Source: Megaustenia siamemsis (lineage: Eukaryota > Mollusca > Gastropoda > Stylommatophora > Ariophantidae). Taken from it: a DNA stretch of 64,000 nucleotides. Where the stretch lies: positions 45,700,190 through 45,764,189 of the forward strand of contig JAVIAB010000139.1 in the NCBI GenBank assembly GCA_032433765.1, read 5' to 3'. Positions 1-14,809 of the stretch are shown piece by piece; positions within the stretch are counted from its first letter, which is position 1; the number at the start of each line of letters is the position of its first letter. The position numbers and the translations under genes were made by a program. The notes under the pieces are model-generated. The model made no database searches and was not told the origin of the DNA. It saw only the letters and a list, made by a program, of their open reading frames with translations.

Positions 1-655
1 CAGACGGATCTGTAAGACGACACCAAAGAAGTGCATGGGCATTTACAACACGCTCGGCAGGCAGAATAGTCAAAGAAGACAGTGGTGCATGCGTCATGAC
101 TACGAGTAGCATGACAATGGAGGTGATGGCAGTGACCAAGGCATTCAAATGGTCAGAATCACAAGACTACACCCACGCATGTATACTGACTGATTCGATT
201 AGCATGATAAATAAAGTGGACACAGGCTCTGTACGCATGCAATGGTTAAAGTCATTGCAGAAGTCCAAAATACGTAAGGTCACCTTTGTCTATGTCCCTG
301 GACATGCGGGAATACGGGGAAATGAAAGAGCGGACAGGTTGGCTAGCTGCGCTGTCATTGAGGACGGGCAACCAATGGATCGGGCGGACATCAGCAATGC
401 CCTCCAAAATGTGTGAAGAGCACAGAACTTCGATAAACACAGATCCACGTCACTTCTTCGGATGATGGAAATGGGAGTTAAGATGGGCTAGCCAGAAATG
501 AGAAACTTAGTGGCCGTGTAAGAAGACTTATCAACCAACATAGAACTGGAGTCGTCAGTCGCTGGACACTGCGGGACTTGCTGAGGAGGGGATCTGAGCA
601 CTTATGGACATGTTCGGAGTGCAATGATGATGACCCGCAAATAACTCAATAACTT
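1..655 (+). mobile_element. LINE-A copy 1, 3' end with RNase H domain
   Basis: Reading from base 3 to the stop at 414-416 gives the RNase H domain at the C-terminal side of a non-LTR retrotransposon ORF2. Visible catalytic-type residues are Asp in DGSVRR at the left edge, Glu in TMEVMAVTKA, Asp in ILTDSISM, and His and Asp in [17 protein letters not shown]. After 416 a frame change continues a recognisable tail ([20 protein letters not shown], then a Cys pair in CSEC) to about 650. The rest of the element lies to the left of the window. RNase H domains of this kind occur in I, Ingi and R1-related LINEs. The same family recurs at 16.5, 29.6, 38.1 and 60.8 kb. Confidence 0.85.
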
Positions 656-682
656 CTTTCCTCGGTGCGAACTGCGCAACTA

Positions 683-1108
683 TAGATTTAAATTCATCAT
701 CATCGAGTGCCTTCTCCGCAATGAAGGTTGGCTACCATGGAGCGCCATTCTGCTCCATCTCTTGCTTTGATGGTGCAGGTAGTCATAGGCTGGTTTGTCC
801 ATCTTTTGATGTTACTCGTCCATGTTAGTATTGGTCTGCCTCTACCTCTTTTCTACCTTGTATTTTCCCCTCCAGGATTACTTTTAGTAGGCTGTTGTGT
901 CTTTTAACATGGCCCAAAAATCGCATTTGTCTTGTTTGGATTGTGCTTAGTAGTTCTCTTTTCATTTTTAGTTGTTTTAAGACTTCATCGTTTGTTTTCT
1001 TTTCCTTCCATCCAACTCTACCTATTCTTCTATGTATCCACATTTCAAAGGCTTCAATTCTCTGTTCTGTTTTCTTGTCTAATGTCCATGTTTCTGCACC
1101 ATATAGGA
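683..1108 (-). mobile_element. RTE-1 LINE copy a, 3' part (interrupted)
   Basis: The minus strand encodes the C-terminal region of an RTE-like reverse transcriptase, with motifs [31 protein letters not shown] and [19 protein letters not shown], followed by a (GAT)n-type 3' tail near 683-700. The coding sequence breaks off at 1108 and resumes at 2461, on the far side of an inserted element. The family recurs at 9.6, 11.3 and 17.8 kb. Confidence 0.85.
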
Positions 1109-2454
1109 TGGCATTGGCAGGGATCATTTTGAATCTATGAAGTGGGTTCATTGTGTGTTTAACTCAAAAGCATATGTGCTTTTTAACCAAAGACCTTTTT
1201 TTTGGGGACTCAATGAAGATATCCCCGATGGAAGAATAAACTGTACTATTAGTCCCATAAATGATTCGCTTCCAGAGGTTTATGATGTAAACAAAGCAGT
1301 TTTGTCATTGCAAGTGAATAATGTCCACACCTATAATTGGTCAGGATTGTGTAGCAGCAGCAGCTTTATAGCGAACACAGAAAACATCACAGGATTGTGC
1401 TGTTCTGAAACAGCTATGCCATGCTACCCTAGAATTGCCTTTAATGGGATTACTGTGACCACAAACCACTCTCCATGTGTGTGCCACATATTTACACCCC
1501 AGAAAGAAATACTGAATATAATAACAACATCATGTGCCGTCTGTGATATTAATGACCACAGACCAGGAGCCTCCAGTATGATTGATACAACTGTTGCACC
1601 AAGCATTTCATCAGCAGAGCCATATCTATGGAATGTTAATCTGACATTGTTCTTGAATGTTATCCAAGTTAATGAGACATCAGAATCGTGTGGCGGCAGC
1701 TACAAGAAGGGAGCGGAGAACATCAAGTTCTGCTGCTATAAAGGAGACTTGCCTTGCTATCCCAGAATTGCCCTAAATGGGATCACTGTAGTTGAAAACT
1801 TCTCCTCTTGTGTAAACTACACATTCACATCTAAGAGTGAATCAGTGAAGGTCACAAAATCATATTCTCTCTGTGGTTTTACTAACTGCAGCTCATGTGG
1901 TTTCTGTTGGATTGGAAATGATAACTTACCACCACTGTGTGTCTATATGTTTGGAATTGGAGTCATCAATGACGGCCTAACATCATCAAGTGCTATGACG
2001 ATCATCATTTTCGGGAGGACGTGAACTCCCATGGTATATGGTGGATAGGCGGCAGGAACCATTGAAGGCTATGTCTGAAAAGTGTTTCTTCTTGCAGTTT
2101 CCTCATATTCCTAGTCCGGCTTGTTGCAGGAGCTACTGAGTTAAGTGCTCTGTGCACACCGTGAGCTGTGTGTCTCATCCGTTTTGATCCTGCTTCGATA
2201 TCCCGCTTGTTTACGATGAATGATGATATCGTATGACAGGGAACAGTTGGTTGTGTTCACTTTCTGCGCGGTTTCGCCTTATGTCTTTTGGCGTGTGCTG
2301 AGACTGCTACGATGGGGACTACAGTTACCTTTCTTTGTTTGGGAGATGAGTTAGTAATTCGGATGATTCCACTGGCACGGGCGGTTGAGCAATTATGGAT
2401 TTTAATTCGTTTGCTGTGAAACCGAGGCCTTCCATAACCAATAACCAATAACCA
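1109..2454 (+). mobile_element. 1.35-kb insertion in RTE-1, unknown type
   Basis: RTE-1 sequence stops at ...ATAGGA (1103-1108) and resumes after ATAGGA (2455-2460), so the 1,346 bp between them behave as an insertion with a 6-bp target duplication. The right end is a heptamer tail of ACCAATA units, like the short-repeat tails of non-LTR elements. The insert carries a 295-codon cysteine-rich open reading frame. It also has a roughly 175-bp segment (1935-2110) that reappears inverted at 33008-33183, upstream of a LINE-A copy. No reverse transcriptase is visible. It could be a non-autonomous retroelement or a chimeric retrocopy that picked up host exon sequence. Confidence 0.55.
1137..2024 (+). 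CDS. cysteine-rich, N-glycosylation-rich protein of unknown family
   Basis: This is an uninterrupted frame of 295 codons that I do not recognise. It contains two diverged modules of about 100 residues. Each has a CC pair, then the signature PCYPRIA(F/L)NGITV, then paired cysteines and aromatic FT(P/S) motifs. There are many N-x-S/T sequons, which suggests an extracellular or secreted domain. There is no convincing signal peptide and no membrane segment. The frame stays open upstream to about 1107, so the ATG at 1137 is only the first available start. The last 30 or so residues fall in a dispersed repeat and are probably not part of the original domain. The whole frame lies inside an insertion in a LINE, so it may be a captured exon or retrocopy rather than a working gene. 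The absence of stop codons in 295 codons argues that it is recent or selected. Confidence 0.5.
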   Translation: MKWVHCVFNSKAYVLFNQRPFFWGLNEDIPDGRINCTISPINDSLPEVYDVNKAVLSLQVNNVHTYNWSGLCSSSSFIANTENITGLCCSETAMPCYPRIAFNGITVTTNHSPCVCHIFTPQKEILNIITTSCAVCDINDHRPGASSMIDTTVAPSISSAEPYLWNVNLTLFLNVIQVNETSESCGGSYKKGAENIKFCCYKGDLPCYPRIALNGITVVENFSSCVNYTFTSKSESVKVTKSYSLCGFTNCSSCGFCWIGNDNLPPLCVYMFGIGVINDGLTSSSAMTIIIFGRT

Positions 2455-2457
2455 ATA
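2433..2457 (+). repeat. heptamer tail (ACCAATA units)
   Basis: About three and a half copies of a 7-bp unit sit at the right end of the 1.35-kb insertion, directly before the target duplication ATAGGA. Short tandem-repeat 3' tails are typical of several non-LTR clades. Confidence 0.7.
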
Positions 2458-2460
2458 GGA

Positions 2461-2570
2461 ATATTGAGAAGATGTAACATTTTGCTATTCTTAGTTTTAG
2501 CCCTGGTGTTATTTGTTTTGATGTTTAAAGATTTAAATTTGTGGTCAATTATTTCTTTTCGGTTGTTTTT
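2461..2570 (-). mobile_element. RTE-1 LINE copy a, 5'-ward remainder
   Basis: This continues the RTE-1 coding sequence broken at 1108. Read on the minus strand it matches the segment before YGAETW in the other RTE-1 copies (compare 11650-11720 and 18180-18250). It then decays about 100 bp before the RPS28 start codon. Confidence 0.75.
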
Positions 2571-2599
2571 ATTTCGGTAAAGTTCGTTAACTTGCACGG

Positions 2600-2675
2600 T
2601 CACCAAACGCTACCGATTTTGCCGGATGTAACTGCCTTTCTCTTGGTCGCATTTAGACGAGTAACATCATCCAAT
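2600..2675 (+). promoter_or_regulatory. RPS28 core promoter and 5' TOP-like leader
   Basis: A pyrimidine run CCTTTCTCTT at 2635-2644 precedes the start codon by about 31 bases. Ribosomal protein mRNAs typically begin at a C followed by 4-15 pyrimidines (the 5' TOP motif), so transcription probably starts near 2635-2636, with a leader of about 40 nt. No TATA box is obvious. LINE-derived sequence comes to within about 30-60 bp of this site, so the promoter is very compact. Confidence 0.55.
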
Positions 2676-7043
<4,368 letters not shown>

Positions 7044-7187
7044 AGGTACAAAGTTTGTATTAAAGTTTTTTTTTGTGAAAACACATGTACATATATAATG
7101 TATGTATATAATTTATAATTTTTATATAAGATTAATTAAATGTGTAGTCATTTTCATGTGAGCTTTAAACCATTTGTCATTTTGAAT

Positions 7188-7193
7188 AATAAA
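7188..7193 (+). terminator. RPS28 polyadenylation signal AATAAA
   Basis: AATAAA lies 145 bp after the RPS28 stop codon, in an A/T-rich 3' flank, and is followed within 15-30 bp by GT-rich sequence. It precedes the first downstream LINE fragment. Confidence 0.65.
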
Positions 7194-7204
7194 TTATGTG
7201 CCAT

Positions 7205-7960
7205 ACTGGTTGGCGTAGGCGATCATGTCCTTCTACAATCTTCTATCTACAGTGCATCATATCAGTTCTGTTGTTGACTGCTTACCAAGCCATCTAGTAT
7301 TCTCTCTCTTTGTCATCTGCGATCTCTCTTTCCTTTTACTTTGCCAGTTGTAACCAAGTATTCCAACTTTCCTCTTCTCATGATGTGCCCGAAAAATGTT
7401 CATTGTTCCTTTCTGATGTTTTTTGTTGACGGATTGCCACGAGTTGATTCGAGCATGTTGCCTTTGACTCATAGGATGTGGCGGGTCGCAATGACTTTCT
7501 TGACATTCCCGGCTCTTACTGGAGAGGTTGGATTTCATCTGTCCCAGGCTGTGCTGGGAAACTACTAGTCCAGCCCAGAAGTACTGCAATACTGGGTCCT
7601 CTATATCAGTAAAAGCCACCACTACAGGGAACACGGCAATCCTAGCTTCTGTTAGCCAGTCTGGTTTTACGCAGACTGTTTACAGGGGAGACCACGAGGT
7701 GGTAGAACTGCTAGGTCTTGGTCGGCTGATGGTGCGCCGACCCTGCTATTGTGACTGCAGGTCGCAGGCGTTTCTGCTCCCCCCTCTGATTTTTTTAAGG
7801 AGCTGCCTTCTTGTGTTGGCCTCTTTGAAAACTTCCTCATTTGTCTTTTTAGCTGCCCAGGGAACTTTCAGCATTCTTCTGAGAGATCCCATCTCTGTGT
7901 CCTCTAACCGTCTTTTCATTTGTTTGTCTACTGACCATTATGAATAATAAATAAGTTAAT
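7205..7960 (-). mobile_element. RTE-4 LINE copy a, interrupted
   Basis: The minus strand shows [20 protein letters not shown] and KKTNEEVFKEANT at 7800-7940, and the C-terminal tail of the same family at 7205-7470. Between about 7500 and 7790 is unrelated sequence that is not shared with other RTE-4 copies, probably an insertion. Related copies are at 15.25, 35.7, 57.5 and 63.75 kb. Confidence 0.7.
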
Positions 7961-8084
7961 AATCTGTGCTCCAGATTGAATCTGAGACCTGGTAATTTAT
8001 GCAAAGTGTGTGTGAGTGATTAAACTGTTGATGGTTTATTTAGGCACTGTTTTAGATAGGGGAAAATTAAAAAAAAATTTAGAC

Positions 8085-8400
8085 ACATTCCAAGCCGTTC
8101 TGTTTCTTGCCATTCTTTTAAGATCATCCCATGTCTTCCCCATCATAACTTCCTCTCTGCTTTCATCTGTTTTCTCTAAGAATTCCTTGGTATTCCTCTT
8201 TGTCTTTTCGCCTTGGGATTAAAAAAAATGGTCTCTTGTGTAAAACTCTGTTGGCTTCCGCGGTTTATGTCCTATCCAGTGCCATCATCTTCAATGTTAA
8301 TTTGTCCTGCCATCTCTATCTTTTTATTCTGCGTAAGCATCCATTAATGAAAGTCTTACGGCTTTCTCTGGATTGTGTCATCCATATCTCTTAGACACAG
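8085..8400 (-). mobile_element. RTE-5 LINE fragment a
   Basis: Read on the minus strand it gives the LINE C-terminal pattern KRQRG.P..., WR...AE...GKTWDDLK.MARNR.AW, which matches the + strand copy at 58.15-58.33 kb, and before it a degenerate RRI..RWQDKLT segment. Many stop codons. Confidence 0.6.
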
Positions 8401-9640
8401 CCTTTATCGTTCCTGGATGGCGGATTTACTTTTATTTTTTTTCTTTGACTTGTTCATGTTTGTGAAGTTTGACATATTTTTACTGTTACTTTAGGTGAGT
8501 ATTGGTTTATCAGGGCAAAAAAATCATTTGCAATGTCTGAGAGAAAAATATAATTAGAAAGGTGACAGTTTTATTTTTAATATTTGATTCTATTTGTAAC
8601 TTTTGTCAGCTTTTTATTTGTGTATATTTGTTTTATTCTCCAGCAATGACAACAAATGGCAAGCAAGCAGGATGTTTTGTTATCTGCTGAAGTCATGCAG
8701 ATGGATATCTATTATTTCATAGAAATAAACATGATATAAGCTAATTTTATGTTTGTTTAATTTGTTAGCAAAAAAAAACAAGAATTACACAATTTTCATC
8801 ATACATAACAATTTGTTCATTTTTACAAATTTTTTTATGCTGTATAATTATAATCAAGTGATGTTCTTCTGATAGGAATGAGACTGGAGATGGCCGACCT
8901 TCAGTGGTCAAAATCCTACAGCTAGAAATCCCACCAAAACCATCACAGTGTAAACTATTTTTTGTAGGGATTACCTGAAGGCCTGAAAGTTAATATTGCT
9001 TGTGCCATGTCTAATAAATCAATGCATCCACCTCAAAAGAAGTTAAAAATATGGTAGCTGGCTGTATTTGTGTGCCTTAGATTTGTATATTGCAGCTCTA
9101 ATTGCTGATTGTGAAATTGTGACTTAAGTTTTACGGATGAATCTGCTGTTTGAGTGACCTCCAGAAGTTCCCAGATGACTACAGGTGTGGCTTCAGTGAA
9201 TTCTCTGAAGATTTGCTCAAACAACTGTGGCTATTAAGGCATATTCTAAGGTTTCAAGATAGAGGCTGTGTTTACTTGCATGTTTTATTTTTCTCTTTGC
9301 TTCTACTAGAGTCCAGTATGGTTGAGTAGTGAATACATTTAGTCAAATGAAAACATTACACATTTATAAATGTGTATCTTTAAAAGATTGCATATGAGGT
9401 CTACAATTACAGATCATCAAATATGTTTGTTCCATGTTTCTTAAACATTTGACAAATGGAGTAAACGGTTTTCATTTCTCAAAACAAGGCCATGCAGTTC
9501 AGGGCTCACATTAAACTTAGCTTGGAAAAGATTTTTCTTAGCAAATTATGTCACGACTGTCATTAGGTTTTTTGCTGAGGTATTTCTCTAAATTTATATT
9601 TCCTTTTGATACTCTTCTCCAGTTCTTTTCAATTTTCTCA
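8401..9640. other. A/T-rich intergenic sequence
   Basis: No conserved coding sequence, RNA gene or shared repeat recognised. Open frames are short and lack motifs. Confidence 0.55.
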
Positions 9641-10530
9641 CTGAGGAAATCTTTAAAAATATCACAGAGATGCATCTAAGTATTAATGGAAAGATAATCT
9701 AAAATACGCTGATGATACTATACATCCTACAGATAATCCTAAAGATATACAATTCATTATTGAGTGTATTCATCTCCACAATGAATGCTCGCTACCATAG
9801 AGTGCCATTCCGCTCTGTCTCTTGCTTTGATGGTGCAGGTTGTCATTGGCTGACTTGTCCATCATTTGATGTTACTCGTACATGTTAGTCTTGATCTGCC
9901 CTTTTACCCTGTATTTTGCCTTCCAAGATTACTTTTAGTAGGCTGTTGTCTTTTAACATGGCCCAAAAAATACACTACAACAATTACTTTCTGAAATAAA
10001 CACGACAGGCAAAAAATATGGATTAGATATAAATGTCAAAAAGACTAAAACTATAATCATATAAGATAACACACCTATAAGTAATAGATCTAAAGACAAT
10101 TCAGAGCTACAACTTCCTTGGACATACTATGTGTGATATAAATATGAAATAAACAAAAGAATAGGAATGGCAAAAAGTAATTTTAATGCTATGAAAAATT
10201 ATATTAACATCACAACAATTAGACAAGAAAGCAACACAAAATTGAATCCTTTGAAATGTGCATTTATAGATTTAGGTAAAATTGTATAGAAAGAAAAAAA
10301 AGAACTACTAAACACAAGACAAATTTAAAATTCTGGGACATATTAGAAGACACAGTAGCCTGCTAAAAGTAATCTTGGAAGGGATAATATGAGGTAAAAG
10401 AGGCAGACCTAAACTTGAATAACATCAACGGATGGACAAGATAACCTGCATCATCAAAGCAAGAGACAATCAGAATGGCGCCCCATGATAGCCAACCTTC
10501 AATTCGTAGTACTCGATGGTGATGATGACA
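9640..10530 (+). mobile_element. RTE-1 LINE copy b, with inverted RTE-1 piece inside
   Basis: The + strand reads a degenerate RT with YADDTIHPTDNPKDIQ (about 9708-9755), then TLQQLLSEINTTGKKYGLDI from about 9970 onward, and the RTE-1 C-terminus to a GATGATGA tail near 10520. Between about 9775 and 9970 is a minus-strand fragment of the RTE-1 3' end. The reading of the outer copy resumes directly after it, so the inner piece was inserted into, or inverted within, the outer copy. Confidence 0.75.
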
Positions 10531-10660
10531 GGTCTTCAGGTCAAAAGTAGTGGTTTTGTGAAAAAAAAAAGTAGGTGGGGGTGTAATAGTAAACCTGGGT
10601 TACGTAACAAACCCTCTTTCAGTGTTGGTGTAGTTAGCTTTCAAGATTACCCGCCCTGCA

Positions 10661-10866
10661 CACATTTTATACCTTGATTCAAGTGAACAACAAACCTATA
10701 AACATTTTATACCTTGATTCAAGTGAACAACAGACCTGTACACATTTTATACCTTGATTCAAGTGAACAACAAACCTGTAAACATTATATACCTTGATTC
10801 AAGTGAACAACAGACCTGTACACATTTTATATCTTGATTTAAGTGAACAACAAACCTGCACACATT
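10661..10866. repeat. 40-bp tandem repeat, 5 copies
   Basis: Five head-to-tail copies of a 40-bp unit containing TACCTTGATTCAAGTGAACA and CAAACCTGTA, with alternating CAAACC/CAGACC variants. No coding frame runs through them. The regular spacing without unique spacers excludes a CRISPR array. Confidence 0.9.
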
Positions 10867-10879
10867 CTTCCTTCTTCGG

Positions 10880-10975
10880 CGTTCTATCAAGTGAGCGTGG
10901 GTATGTTATGTCGCTGGTTTACAGCTAGTCGCATTATCTGTCTTTTGGCCTGACACATCCATCTTTGTAATAAGA
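10880..10975 (-). mobile_element. SINE-X fragment
   Basis: The plus strand shows CTTTTGGCCTGACACATCCA preceded by a GAGCGTGGGTATGTTATGTC-type segment. This is the reverse complement of the SINE-X 3' part. Confidence 0.55.
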
Positions 10976-11275
10976 AAAATTTCTAAGAGAGTCTATTAAC
11001 TGCATTGGTCAGTGTCACAACCTGTCAGGTTTTGTGTGGCGCTACATCATCTTACTGAGAATGAAGTGATTAAAGCGATATATTTTATAAAGAACTGCAT
11101 GGAGCGTTCAATAATAGGCTCAAATAACTTTGTAGATCCCACCACTATAGACTGGGAGACACACCCTGAATAAAGAAGTAAAAATACTGAATTAGTCTTG
11201 TCTGGTGAGCTGTTATGACAGGCTCACGAGATTAGATGAACATGCAGAGAGGATGGAACAGTCAGGATGGGGGAA

Positions 11276-12760
11276 TTTGTCATCGAGTGCCTCCGCCGCA
11301 ACGAAGGTTGGCTACTATGGATCGCCATTCTACTCTGTTTCTTGCTTTGATGGTGCAGGCTGTCATAGATTGACTTGTCCATCTTTTGATGTTACTCATC
11401 TATGTTAGTCTTGGTCTGCCTCTTTTACCTTGTATTTTCCTTCCAATATTACTTATTAATGCCTCAAAAATTTCATTTGTCTTGTCTTAATTGTATTTAG
11501 CAGTTCTCTTTTTTTCAGTTGTTAAAACTTCATCGTTTGTTATCTTTTGTTTCCATCCAATTCTACCTATACTTCTATAAATCCACATTTCAGAGGCTTC
11601 AATTTTCTGTTCTGTTTTCTTGTCTAATGTCCATGTTTCTGCACCATACAGGAATATTGAGAAGATGTAACATTTTGCCATTCTTAGTTTCAGCCCTGCT
11701 GATATTTGTTTAGTTGTTAGTATATTTTTAATGGCATTAAAATTACTTTTTGCCATACCTATTCTTTTGTTTATTTCAATTTTCCATCATTAGTTATAGT
11801 ATGTCCCGGGCAGTTGTAGCTCTGGACTGTCTCCAGATGTATTCCCTCAACTGTGATATTTAATTGTAGGTCTTGAGAATTTTCTTTGTTTATGATCATA
11901 GTTTTAGTCTTTTTGATATTCATTTCTAGTCCATATTTTTTGCTTGTTATGTTTATCACATTAAGCAATTGTTGTAGGTCTTTAGGATTTTCTGCTAATA
12001 TAACAGTATCATCAGCATATCTTAGGTTGTTGATTATCTTTCCATTAATGTTTAGGCCTGGTATTTCTGAGATGTTTTTAAAGATTTGCTCAGTGTATAG
12101 ATTGAACAAGCTTGGTGATAGGATGCAGCTTTGTCTTACTCCTCTTTTTATGTCCATGGGTGTAGAGTTCTCCTGTTATATATTATTGCTGCTTGCTCTC
12201 AATACAAATTACATATTAGTCGTATGTCTGTGTCATCTAGATCTATATCCTTTAGGCGGTCTATGAGTTGGTTATGGTGTATTCTATCGAAAGCTTTGGT
12301 GTAATCTATAAAGCAGGCATATATTGGTTTGTTTACTTCTGTGTACTTTTCGATTAATGTTCTCATGCTGAATATGGCTTCTTTTGTCCCACTGTTTTTC
12401 CTGAATCCAAAATTTGTTGCTCATCTAATTCAGTATTGATTTTATTCTGAATCCTTCCCTGTATAACTTTTAGTAAAATTGTTGTTACCTAGCTCATTAG
12501 GCTTATTGTTCTGAAATCTCTGCATTCAACTGCACCATTCTTTTTAGTAAAATGCAATGAAAGATCATGTTTTTAGATCGTTGGTATGTATCCTGTATGG
12601 TATATGTCATTGCATATGTCTGTGATCACTTTGATGCCAAACTCTTCTAGAGCCTGTATCATCTCTATCTGTATATTGTCAGGTCCTGCTGCCTTTCCCT
12701 TTTTAATTGTTTTTATAGCTTTTTCTACTTCAGATTTCAGAGTTGTATGTACATTTTATG
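11276..12760 (-). mobile_element. RTE-1 LINE copy d, RT to 3' end
   Basis: This is the longest RTE-1 copy in the window. On the minus strand it gives, in order: RT start AAGPDNIQIEMIQALEEFGI (about 12690), FIDYTKAFDRIHHNQLIDRL with the first catalytic Asp (about 12290), GVRQSCILSPSLFNLYTEQI, the catalytic box LRYADDTVILAENP (about 12010-12050), then [20 protein letters not shown] and the C-terminus with a GATGATGA-type tail near 11280. Frameshifts and stops break it. The endonuclease half is missing (5' truncation). Confidence 0.88.
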
Positions 12761-12789
12761 TCTGGCTTTTTGTCCCTTTCATCATGAAA

Positions 12790-13030
12790 TAATAAAGAGA
12801 GCTAATTTCCAATATTAGGAAGAAACAATCATCATTTTTTGGCCATGTAATGAGAAGAGAACAACTGGAAAAATTGAGGGACGAAGAGATAGAGGGAAGC
12901 AAAGGGAAAAAAAATAACAGACAGCTTAAGAGAATGGCGTGGCAGAAGGTCAACAACAGAAATGATAAATAGATGCCGAGATCGAAAGTAGTGGAGAGAC
13001 ATGATCACCCACGCCAGCATGCCGGTACTT
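12790..13030 (+). mobile_element. RTE-2 LINE fragment a
   Basis: The + strand encodes [20 protein letters not shown] and LKRMAWQKVNNRNDK, then a 3' tail (GCTGATGATTAATG). The matching antisense copy lies at 29.04-29.64 kb. Confidence 0.75.
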
Positions 13031-13109
13031 GCTGATGATTAATGTATACAAGACTTTACTCAGTACGCAGAAAAACATGGCCACCCACACATTACCTTGG
13101 AGGAGATAC

Positions 13110-13760
13110 TCTTCTTCTTCTTTCCTTCCTAATTTGACTTTTAGCGTCGAGGGGAGATATAATTTGTGGGCTTTTGCTATTCTGCTGCTGTTGTGTTTCC
13201 CATTGCTTCTAATATACAATAGAACCATCTTTTTCGTGGTCGACCCTTGGTTTTATTTCCGCTGTTTGTGAATTGTCGTTAGACTTCCTAGGTATTTAAA
13301 TTCCTCTGCCTGTTACCGTTGCTTGCCTTCTATAGTTATGTTGATATTCTGAAGGCAGGCAACTAAAACAAGTAGAGGCATTCAAATACTTAGGAAGTCT
13401 AATGACAATTAACAAACAGCAGTCAAATCATTGCACGTAATGATATAAGGAGAATTATTTTAGAATTAATTTAGAGACTAGTTATCTGGTATCCAACAGT
13501 GAATTATTTATGTTTATCTTTGGCGACAGTCATGACGTCTATTTTCTTGATTTTCATGTTGTATTTTGTGCCTGTGCTGTTGAGTTTATTTAAGTGTTTC
13601 TGTAGGTCTTCTATTTTTCCATGTATTTGTGCCTGGTCGTCTGCAAATAGAAGTTCATTGGTTTCCTCTGTCTCTGATGGGTTGACTAACTTGCATACAC
13701 AGTCCATGTATGTAATAAGGAGGGGGGCGGGGATAGTAGGCATACGAGAGATGGTCACAT
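13110..13760 (-). mobile_element. RTE-6 LINE fragment with inverted segment
   Basis: The minus strand gives LLFADDQAQIHGKIEDLQKH (RT catalytic box FADD), and at 13215-13340 EFKYLGSLTTIHKQR. A second copy of that last segment lies in the opposite orientation at about 13349-13425 (+ strand EAFKYLGSLMTINKQQ). Arms of about 72 bp are separated by about 20 bp. An internal inversion during retrotransposition (twin priming) would explain this. Confidence 0.7.
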
Positions 13761-13764
13761 CCAC

Positions 13765-14805
13765 AATCTATCTAACTTTCGTTCGCCTGAAGTATTGTTT
13801 ATATCTGCAATGTCTTTCCTGTATACATTTTATTTTTATTTTAAATTCTTGCAGTGGTCCATACGGTTTTGTCCAATAGTGTTATATGTATGGGTCATTG
13901 GCTTATCCTCAGTCTGCTATATTGAGTACAGTCTTGAAGTATGTGTTCAGCAGTCTGGAGCGCCTGTCCTCATGTACATGCGATTGAGGTGCCATTCTTG
14001 AATTTTGTATACTTGTGACTGGTGTCGATTGTGCCCTATTCTGAGGCGTGTAATGATAACTTGTTTTCATCTATTCATATTATGAAAGGCATCTTGATTC
14101 TGGGGCTTGTGGTCTTCTGATTGATTTGATTATCTGTTTCTTCTGATGGTATGTAACTGGTGCATCTGGTTGTGTGCCTGTTGCGCCCCCCTTTGCCAGC
14201 TGATCTGCTATTTTGTTTCCTGGTATTCCACAGTGAGATTGGATTCACGACATGCCGATCTTCTGGTGCTTGCAAAGATAAGTAAATAAAGTCTGCAAAT
14301 GTGGCAATTTTCTGGACTGGAGTGCTGATCTTGTATATGTCAGAAACATTATAGGCTACGGGCTAAGATTACTGCTCAGCAGTTGTTCTATTGCCAACTT
14401 CATTGCTTGGATTTCTGAATAGTAATTATGAATTTTCGTACCATATGTATGCTTCTGCTTCCCCATTCTTTACTGCATTCTGTACAGATCCATCTGTGTT
14501 TACATGAACCCATAGACTCTGTGGCTCTTCTTCACCCAAGAAATTGAGAGTGATTGTTTTACGCTGTATACTATTTTGTTCCTCCGTGTCATGTATTCCT
14601 TTTACTTCTGTCCGTATTTGTATCGATATTCCGGATTCCTATGTCCAGGTGGTCTGTTCTGGTATGGGCAGTAGGGGGCTGACAACGTTTGGTATGTCTG
14701 GTGTTTGTCTACAAATTTGTTTGGCTTGGTGTATAAAACTTATCCTAAGCCATTCGATGCAAGATTTTGGAATCGGTCCTTCACATTTGCTATGATATTG
14801 ATTGT
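13765..14805 (-). mobile_element. I1 LINE copy a, 3' end (antisense, upstream of GTF3A)
   Basis: Matches the 3' quarter of the full-length I1 element at 46.87-50.92 kb, including its first bases after the GATA tail (TTTCGTTCGCCTGAAG), the Cys-rich end of ORF2 and the RNase H region (GGIPGNKIADQLAK-like). It is degenerate. The copy ends about 150-165 bp from the GTF3A start codon. Confidence 0.85.
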
Positions 14806-14809
14806 GTCG

